A DNA stretch of 14,590 bases from DAOVDI01 sp965373045. GTDB lineage: Bacteria > Acidobacteriota > Aminicenantia > Aminicenantales > Aminicenantaceae. The stretch is taken from the NCBI GenBank assembly GCA_965373045.1, contig CBDVEQ010000047.1, forward strand, positions 1 through 14,590, given 5' to 3'. Positions 1-5,236 of this stretch are shown here, piece after piece. A program made the position numbers and the translations under genes. Numbering within the stretch: position 1 is the stretch's first letter; every line of letters begins with the position of its first letter. Under the pieces are notes generated by a model. It ran no database searches. It saw only the letters and a program-made list of their open reading frames with translations, and was not told where the DNA came from.

Positions 1-148
1 CATTGCACGAAAGGTCCGGGAACTTGGGGTTTTTTCAGAAATACTTCCTTACAATGTTCCGATTTCGAGGTTGAGAGAAAAAGATCCTGCGGCTTTTCTT
101 TACAGAAAACAAATGCTGGAAATACCAGTGCAGGTTGGGAGATTTTGA
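1..148 (+). pseudogene. Truncated duplicate of the guaA 5' region
   Basis: Positions 1-55 are identical to 5284-5338 inside the intact guaA. Positions 56-94 match 5339-5377 with five differences (56, 61, 64, 67, 68). Similarity stops at about 95. In the guaA frame the copy reads as codons 17-47 with one amino-acid change (Ile to Val); the other four differences are silent. It then continues with unrelated residues to a TGA at 146-148. No glutaminase active-site Cys or ATP-pyrophosphatase domain follows, so it cannot make GMP synthase. The window begins inside the copy, so the missing first 47 bases and any promoter lie outside. It could be a duplication scar, one edge of an inserted segment, or an assembly-graph edge. 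Confidence 0.85.
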
Positions 149-268
149 GTCCAGCGCGTTATTAATTTTTGTTAATCATTTCTCAAGATAATCAATGAAT
201 ATTGAGAATATCTAAATATTTAAGTGAAGTTTAAGAAATATAAAGCTTTTTTTACTCTCCCCTTATGG

Positions 269-637
269 CTATTCGTCAATGGATAAATTCTCCGATATGG
301 ACCGGAGTTCATTAAAGGCTTCGTTAGATATCATAAGGAACTCGAGTCCGACATCAAATCGGCCTTCAGAACCCGGAGGAAGTTTTTCTATCCACACCAC
401 TTTTGCAGTGGTTTTTACCGATCTTCCAGATGGGAGATCGAGCTCGATTTGCACCCCTTTTCCCTCTTTGAGAGGCTCATCACTGAAAATCCTCATTCCT
501 ATAGGACTTATGTCGGATATTGGGCGCTTTTCTCCATGCAGCCTGGGGGGCCCATAAAACCTGGGCTGAGAGTGTAAGATTCGAGCCTTCACCCGTGGAT
601 AGCGCCGTTTTTCAGATTCTGATCTGATAGGATTCAT
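269..637 (-). CDS. PilZ-domain protein (putative c-di-GMP receptor)
   Basis: A 122-residue protein consisting almost entirely of one PilZ domain, the cytoplasmic beta-barrel that binds cyclic di-GMP. Both ligand motifs are visible and intact: RxxxR at residues 11-15 (RRYPR) and DxSxxG at 42-47 (DISPIG). The later strand pattern (AKVVWIE, then FDVGLEFL) is typical of the fold. There is no second domain, so it probably acts by binding a partner; which output it controls (motility, polysaccharide, adhesion) cannot be read from the sequence. The ATG at 637 is supported by a strong ribosome-binding sequence, AAGGAAGG, about 10 nt upstream, and by a promoter further up. It is transcribed away from the cell-shape operon and has no co-directional neighbour apart from a gene relic. 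Confidence 0.9.
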   Translation of the reverse strand: MNPIRSESEKRRYPRVKARILHSQPRFYGPPRLHGEKRPISDISPIGMRIFSDEPLKEGKGVQIELDLPSGRSVKTTAKVVWIEKLPPGSEGRFDVGLEFLMISNEAFNELRSISENLSIDE

Positions 638-688
638 CGTTGTTTAACCTTCCTTAAAGTTATACTAATTTCGGTTTTTGTAGAGGGA

Positions 689-717
689 ATAATAAAAAAA
701 AGGCACTGCTGTGTCAA
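689..717 (-). promoter_or_regulatory. Sigma-70-type promoter for the PilZ gene
   Basis: On the minus strand a perfect -35 hexamer TTGACA (717-712) is followed after 17 nt by TATTAT (694-689), five of six matches to the -10 consensus. The predicted transcript would start near 682 and give a leader of about 45 nt before the ATG at 637. The spacer ends in a T-run. Confidence 0.7.
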
Positions 718-826
718 GAAATTCTTACTTATTCCACTTTGATATTATTGTGGAAAGGATTTTGTTCCTAAAGAAATTAGTTTCACCTAGATATAGAGGC
801 AAGTAAATCCTCTCTAGGGGTGATTT

Positions 827-1021
827 TCAGGGTGATATTTTTCGTATTTCAAATAAATACTTCCTCCATAAGTGCGCAGGTCCACTTCCCGGGGTAATAC
901 CCATGGAAACAGGGTCTGTCAGTCCGCAAGAGCTATTGGATGCCAGTTGATCGAGGTTTGGTGTTTTGGCGGCCTCAAGCTCACCTTCATGGCCGAATAA
1001 CCTCCCCCTCACAATGTCCAA
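827..1021 (-). pseudogene. Remnant of 2,3-bisphosphoglycerate-independent phosphoglycerate mutase (archaeal/apgM type)
   Basis: The minus-strand translation contains two adjoining stretches typical of the N-terminal part of apgM-type phosphoglycerate mutases: LEAAKTPNLDQLA, then CGLTDPVSMGITPGSGPAHL. In the family these lie about 20-70 residues from the start, and the enzyme is about 400 residues long. Here the similarity ends right after PAHL and a stop follows 13 codons later. Upstream, a TAG lies four codons before the TTG at 1021, and the expected N-terminal DG metal-binding segment is not convincing (LLDIVRGR instead). Only about 50 of about 400 residues remain, so this is a decayed fragment. 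In another frame after the break, LKYE faintly resembles the family's continuation, suggesting a frameshift followed by deletion. Confidence 0.72.
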
Positions 1022-1325
1022 CAGGAACTGCTAATGGAAGCTGAGGAGTGGGAGAATATTTCTAAAGGCCACTGAAGTTGTTTTTTGACGATTCAAGGGC
1101 GTAGTCTATCGTAAGCTTGATGGTTTGGGAGGTTCTGGTTTATTTTTTTGCTTTTCCAGTCATTGACATAGTGATTTCGTGTGTGCTATTTTATTTTTTG
1201 ATAACAGCAGGTGGGAATTCTGGGAAATTGTGAGAGATTTTGAGCAAACCTAAAAAGGATATTCTTATATTGTTAGGATGCAAGAGAGCCCCAGTGAGGC
1301 AGGAATAGAAGAGAACCACGCTAAA
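1022..1325. other. Non-coding or decayed stretch between apgM relic and shape operon
   Basis: I find no credible gene in these roughly 300 bases. The sequence is A+T-rich with short T-runs. A 37-codon hydrophobic reading frame (1120-1233, plus strand) has no ribosome-binding site, and a second short frame from 1278 runs into the next gene. With the gene fragments to the left, this looks like a region that has lost coding content. Confidence 0.5.
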
Positions 1326-1354
1326 TTGACTATTGTATCTATTTTTTGTATATT
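1326..1354 (+). promoter_or_regulatory. Sigma-70-type promoter for the cell-shape operon
   Basis: TTGACT (1326-1331), a 17-nt spacer and TATATT (1349-1354) give five of six matches in each hexamer with ideal spacing. Transcription would start near 1361. This rules out the in-frame TTG at 1346 as a start codon, because it would lie inside the promoter, and supports the ATG at 1376. Confidence 0.7.
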
Positions 1355-1375
1355 AACGAAAAAAAGGGTGTGCGA

Positions 1376-2362
1376 ATGCGAAAGCAATTGATTCATGCAA
1401 CAGCTATGAGGCGCCATTCAAAAATCTCATACTGCATTGGTATCATTATCTTGATATCAACACCTCTTCTCTGGTCACAGAATCCGAAAAAGGAAATCGC
1501 CCTCTCAAAGTTCTTAAAGCCATCTGGCAAGATCGCCCTTTCTTCCTTCATCTTATTAGATGAGGATAATAGCTCACACATTATTTTAGTCGAAAAGAGA
1601 AGTCAAAGGCTTTTGGTGCTGAGTAAACAGAATGCCTCTTTAGTCATAGAGAATTCTTATTTATGTTCTACAGGAAAGATAAGTGGAAATAAACAAGAAT
1701 CGGGCGACATGAAAACTCCAGAAGGAATTTATTTTCTTCGGAAAAAAATTGATTCCTCTGCTTTGCCCCCCAAATATGGGGCAGGTGCTTATGTCTTAGA
1801 TTACCCAAATGGATTTGATAAACTTGAAAAAAGGAAAGGTTCCGGTATCTGGATTCATGGTACAAATGAGCCTGAACGATTGGAAAAATCAATGAATACC
1901 CGGGGCTGTGTTATCTTGAAAAATGAATCCTTTATAGATCTCGCCAAATATATCAGACTCTATAAAACTCCAGTAGTTATAGTGGATGAAATTCAATACA
2001 GAAAAATAGAGTTTCTAAATAGAGATAATAAAGAAATAATGGAGTTTCTTGAAAATTGGAAAAAGAGCTGGGAATCAAAAAATTTAGATGACTATATCAA
2101 GATCTATTCAAAAAATTTTAGACGTGAGAAAATGAATATCGGGGCGTACCGATCCTATAAAAAAAGGTTATTCAGAACATATGATTGGATCAAGCTTCGC
2201 TTAAGCAATGTTCAAATATTTCGTACTCCACAGTATATCTTGATTAACCTCCTTCAGGACTATTCTTCAGATAGATACTCTGATTTTGGTGTCAAACAAT
2301 TATTTTTAATAAAAGAAAATAACTCTTACAGAATCATAAAAGAAAAATGGATAGAAATTTAA
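1376..2362 (+). CDS. Exported L,D-transpeptidase/L,D-carboxypeptidase, Csd6/Pgp2-like (YkuD plus NTF2-like domain)
   Basis: A 328-residue periplasmic peptidoglycan enzyme. Residues 1-35 are a signal peptide or membrane anchor (basic start, hydrophobic core IGIIILISTPLLW). The YkuD catalytic domain spans about 65-205: GDMKTPEGIYF at 110-120, the conserved His in IHGT (His161) and the nucleophile in NTRGCV (Cys178) with Arg176. The last 110 residues (about 215-328) look like an NTF2-like domain, with a helical start (FLENWKKSWESKNLDDYIKIYS) and beta-strands to the end. This two-domain layout is that of Helicobacter Csd6 and Campylobacter Pgp2, which act as L,D-carboxypeptidases trimming tetrapeptides to tripeptides. 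Whether this protein cross-links or trims cannot be told from motifs alone. The ATG at 1376 is chosen because AAGGG (1364-1368) sits 7 nt upstream and a promoter ends at 1354. First gene of a three-gene operon. Confidence 0.85.
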   Translation: MRKQLIHATAMRRHSKISYCIGIIILISTPLLWSQNPKKEIALSKFLKPSGKIALSSFILLDEDNSSHIILVEKRSQRLLVLSKQNASLVIENSYLCSTGKISGNKQESGDMKTPEGIYFLRKKIDSSALPPKYGAGAYVLDYPNGFDKLEKRKGSGIWIHGTNEPERLEKSMNTRGCVILKNESFIDLAKYIRLYKTPVVIVDEIQYRKIEFLNRDNKEIMEFLENWKKSWESKNLDDYIKIYSKNFRREKMNIGAYRSYKKRLFRTYDWIKLRLSNVQIFRTPQYILINLLQDYSSDRYSDFGVKQLFLIKENNSYRIIKEKWIEI

Positions 2363-2384
2363 AACTAATTTTGCAAAATATCTG

Positions 2385-3110
2385 ATGGACATAAAGTCAA
2401 TTCTTAGCACAGCAAAAAAAGACTCTATTACAATATTCATCTTTCGTGGAGCGAATGAAATCAAAAAGATCTACTTGCGCTCTTTTTATCTTAAATTACT
2501 CGGATTTACAGGCTTGTTTTTCCTTATATGCTTTCTTGTATTGATAATCAGCGGTATATACTTAGGCAGATCAAACGAATTGTTGGCACAAAGAGTTTCC
2601 TCATTGGAACTAGCAGCGAGCCTAAAAAAAACAGCTCTGGGAAAGAAACAGGTGAAACGCGAGGAGGCTCTGAGGGACAAAGAAAAACAATCCATTCCAG
2701 CTGAGCCATCCACAGAAACTCAAAGAATATCCATATCGGAAATTACCTCCGATACATTGGATATAGTTGATCTATCTATAATCCCAGACTATACAGGCTC
2801 TCTTATTCGGATATTCTTTTTATTAAACAATACTAGAAAAGACAGGACAATCAGTGGATATGTAACAATTTTGGGATTCTCTGAGGATTTTGATACAAAT
2901 CTATATTCATCATATCCCGCAACCATAAAACTGAATGAAGACTACAATCCAGTTAATTATCGATTTGGCGAACGTTTCTCGATAAACCGTTTCAGAACTA
3001 TCGAAGCAACATTAGCAAACCTGGCTCCAAATAATAATGTAAAGTTTATTGTGATTACATCATATTCAACAATCGGTGAGATACTTCTGAGAAAGATTAT
3101 AGAACTATGA
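2385..3110 (+). CDS. Single-pass membrane protein of unknown function in the cell-shape operon
   Basis: I do not recognise this 241-residue protein. Residues 1-36 are a basic, probably cytoplasmic head. Residues 37-59 form one strong transmembrane helix (LKLLGFTGLFFLICFLVLI and onward). Residues 62-103 are charged and likely helical, possibly a coiled coil (QRVSSLELAASLKK, then KREEALRDKEKQ). After a Pro/Thr/Ser linker, residues about 118-241 form a beta-rich, presumably periplasmic domain with no obvious catalytic motif and no Cys. The shape suggests a membrane-anchored scaffold or adaptor, not an enzyme. It starts 22 nt after the Csd6-like gene, with no good ribosome-binding site. Its stop overlaps the next start as ATGA, implying translational coupling with the M99 peptidase. 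A role in localising or regulating the flanking hydrolases is inferred from context only. Confidence 0.8.
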   Translation: MDIKSILSTAKKDSITIFIFRGANEIKKIYLRSFYLKLLGFTGLFFLICFLVLIISGIYLGRSNELLAQRVSSLELAASLKKTALGKKQVKREEALRDKEKQSIPAEPSTETQRISISEITSDTLDIVDLSIIPDYTGSLIRIFFLLNNTRKDRTISGYVTILGFSEDFDTNLYSSYPATIKLNEDYNPVNYRFGERFSINRFRTIEATLANLAPNNNVKFIVITSYSTIGEILLRKIIEL

Positions 3111-4903
3111 CTCTATCCAGAACATATAAAATCTTGTTTCTTATTCCAATCATCATAATATCATCCTTTCTCCTGACACATTCCGCATCTGTGAATAAAA
3201 AATCCTTTCATCAGGAAATCTACTTCAAAAACACTCCTTATGAGCTGAACGTCTACAGGATTAATGGACGGCAGCCAGGCAAGACAATGCTCATCATAGG
3301 CGGAATCCATGGTGAACCTGGGGGTTACCTTTCTGCAGACCATTATGTAGATATGAAACTTGAGAAGGGATCTTTAATTGTCGTCCCCAGGGCTAATTTC
3401 TACACCATAATGAAAGATGAAAGAGGCATCAGTGGGGACATGAATCGAAAATTCACAAATGATAAACCTGCAAAAGATTATGATTCACAGATAGTAGAAA
3501 TACTGAAAAATCTTATTTCTGAATCTAATATTCTCTTAAATCTCCACGAAGGATCTGGCTTCTATCGTGATGAATATATTTCTGAGAGAAGAAACCCCAA
3601 GAGATATGGCCAATCCATCATAGTTGATGCAGATATCTATAACCAGAAGGACTCATCCAAATCAGTAAACTTAAAAGAAATCGCGGAAGAAGTGATCGAA
3701 AACATCAATAAAAAAATTGAAAACAAGGAATTTCATTTTTATTTTAATAACCACAACACGTTTTCCCCAAATACAAAACATCTTGAGCAGAGGAGATCTG
3801 CCACTTATTATGCGCTTTCCAATTTCGGCATTCCTGCCTTCGGAATAGAGTCTTCCTCTGATATTAAGGATATTGAAACTAAAGTAAGGCACCAAATATG
3901 GACCATCAACGAATTTATGAAGATATTTGATATTGTGCCAGAAATTCCCGGATTATATTTAGATTATCCAGAATTAGAATTCATTATCATATCAGTCAAC
4001 AATGCCAATCCCATCATGGTCCTCAACAAAGAAACGCTCTATATAAGCAAAAACGACGAAATAGAAATCAGTCATATAGAGTCTAATTATAAGCGAGGGC
4101 TTTCGGCTGATGTTTTAGGTCATGGGAATGAGAATGACATTGGGACTCGATTAAGAATACAAAAGCCTACCACAATAATAGTAAAAAAGGATAAGTATCC
4201 CTGCGGAGAGATTGACGTTCAATTTGCAAAAGCAATATATTACAAAGAAGTCGTTAGAGATGTTTCGCGATTAAACCATCTGGTAATCGAAATCAATGGC
4301 AACATTGAAGTAGTGGATGCAGACAGTTTTATTGATGTCACAAAGGGTGAAATAATTAGGATAATTGACTCTATCCCTCCAATCAAGAATAAACCCGATC
4401 GCCGATTAAATTTCTACGGATTCGTTCCTAAAGGAAAAACCAAGAAAAAAGATGATACAAACTGCAACATCAATACTGCAAGAGACCTCATAAGCCGTTT
4501 CTCCAGAAATGGAGAAGGGAAAATCTATGAAATTAGACTATTATCCCAAGGGAACATCATCACTACTTTTCTCCTCAGGTTGACTGCCCCCAAGTTAGAG
4601 TATGTCGCCATTCGCACAAAAAATAACTCTTATAGAGTAAAAGATGGCGAAAGTATTTCTTTCAATAGAGGCGACCAAATAGTAGTTGAAATGGCCCAGA
4701 CTAATATTAGAAAAAGTAGAGGGATAAAAGTGAATTTTAAAGGCTTTTTTGGTGCTGGTGACGGTGAGGATAGGAATAAGAAAATCGACCTCAATCATAC
4801 ATTATTAAAAAGATTTTCAATCGATAATTTAGGTGAGATTTATCCTATTACCGTATCGATAAACGGCTATGTGTTTGGCAAGGTATTTGTAAGAATCCGC
4901 TAA
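3107..4903 (+). CDS. Exported M99/M14-like zinc carboxypeptidase, Csd4/Pgp1-like, with triplicated C-terminal domains
   Basis: A 598-residue protein resembling the M99 D,L-carboxypeptidases Csd4/Pgp1, which cut the terminal meso-diaminopimelate from peptidoglycan tripeptides and set helical shape. Residues 1-28 are a signal sequence. The catalytic domain covers about 35-280: metal motif GGIHGEPGG (His68, Glu70), VPRANFY with Arg95, the NR pair 113-114 in DMNRKF, LNLHEGSGFYR with the third metal ligand His147, and FGIESS with the likely general base Glu248. Family members usually have H/Q-x-x-E at the first site; here one residue is missing, giving H-x-E. Residues 290-374, 389-491 and 497-597 look like three copies of one beta-sandwich-like domain. 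The start overlaps the preceding stop (ATGA). The downstream neighbour guaA is functionally unrelated. Confidence 0.85.
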   Translation: MTLSRTYKILFLIPIIIISSFLLTHSASVNKKSFHQEIYFKNTPYELNVYRINGRQPGKTMLIIGGIHGEPGGYLSADHYVDMKLEKGSLIVVPRANFYTIMKDERGISGDMNRKFTNDKPAKDYDSQIVEILKNLISESNILLNLHEGSGFYRDEYISERRNPKRYGQSIIVDADIYNQKDSSKSVNLKEIAEEVIENINKKIENKEFHFYFNNHNTFSPNTKHLEQRRSATYYALSNFGIPAFGIESSSDIKDIETKVRHQIWTINEFMKIFDIVPEIPGLYLDYPELEFIIISVNNANPIMVLNKETLYISKNDEIEISHIESNYKRGLSADVLGHGNENDIGTRLRIQKPTTIIVKKDKYPCGEIDVQFAKAIYYKEVVRDVSRLNHLVIEINGNIEVVDADSFIDVTKGEIIRIIDSIPPIKNKPDRRLNFYGFVPKGKTKKKDDTNCNINTARDLISRFSRNGEGKIYEIRLLSQGNIITTFLLRLTAPKLEYVAIRTKNNSYRVKDGESISFNRGDQIVVEMAQTNIRKSRGIKVNFKGFFGAGDGEDRNKKIDLNHTLLKRFSIDNLGEIYPITVSINGYVFGKVFVRIR

Positions 4904-4917
4904 CCTGAATTATTCAT

Positions 4918-5033
4918 AAAAAATGCCGATGCGTTCTCCAATTAAAGCAATATCAGGAAGTTATCCTGATATTGCTCGAAATCCTGATAAGTACTCTTCT
5001 TAAAAAATATATTTATATTAATCGGCATTTTTT
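4918..5033. repeat. Nested inverted repeats: 13-bp outer arms around a perfect 13-bp hairpin
   Basis: The outer arms AAAAAATGCCGAT (4918-4930) and ATCGGCATTTTTT (5021-5033) are perfect inverted copies. Inside, AGCAATATCAGGA (4946-4958) and TCCTGATATTGCT (4964-4976) form a perfect 13-bp stem with a 5-nt loop. The octamer TCCTGATA recurs at 4982-4989, so TATCAGGA (4951-4958) could pair with either copy, giving two mutually exclusive folds. It lies 14 nt after the M99 gene stop. The outer arms end in A and T tracts, so they could act as a bidirectional terminator with a long loop. The inner hairpin has no U-tract and is not a simple intrinsic terminator. I see no flanking target-site duplication, so a miniature transposon is possible but unproven. 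Confidence 0.8.
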
Positions 5034-5201
5034 CCCTAGCGGCAAGCTGGTGTTCTTCGCCTGGGTAAACAACAGTTTGAACCCCCATCACGGATTGGAT
5101 AGAATTATTGATCTTCTGGTAAAGTTTTCCATGTTCACTTCATGGGTATCTATAAGAAATTTGTCATTTCAAGTCAATTGTGGATGTTTTTTTCATATGT
5201 G
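5034..5201. other. Non-coding stretch upstream of the guaA promoter
   Basis: No credible gene is present. One open frame (4972-5244) starts inside the inner hairpin, has an improbable composition and overruns the guaA start, so I discount it. The first part (5032-5070) shares ordered blocks with the end of the window (14523-14566, opposite orientation) and may be a degenerate dispersed repeat. No purine riboswitch core could be recognised by eye. Confidence 0.4.
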
Positions 5202-5230
5202 TTGTGACCGCTTCCTTCTTCTGATAAAAT
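5202..5230 (+). promoter_or_regulatory. Extended -10 promoter giving a near-leaderless guaA transcript
   Basis: TTGTGA (5202-5207), a 17-nt spacer and TAAAAT (5225-5230), preceded by TG at 5222-5223, form an extended -10 element. The expected transcription start is about 5236-5238, at the guaA ATG itself (5237). Consistent with this, guaA has no properly spaced Shine-Dalgarno sequence. Confidence 0.5.
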
Positions 5231-5236
5231 CGGAAC

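Noticed and set aside
180..208. 7-bp inverted repeat TTCTCAA/TTGAGAA with a 15-nt spacer downstream of the PilZ gene
   Set aside because: The stem is weak and A+T-rich, and no T-run follows it on the minus strand, so it is not a supported terminator.
784..818. Imperfect hairpin (CCTAG/CTAGG and AGAGG/CCTCT with a 4-nt bulge)
   Set aside because: No T-run on either side and no gene end to serve apart from the apgM relic; it may be chance.
1120..1233. 37-codon hydrophobic reading frame
   Set aside because: No ribosome-binding site or promoter, and the sequence lies in a decayed region; a chance T-rich frame is more likely.
1346..1375. In-frame TTG that would extend the Csd6-like protein by 10 residues
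   Set aside because: It lies within the promoter (-10 at 1349-1354), so it would not be on the transcript; the ATG at 1376 has a spaced AAGGG.
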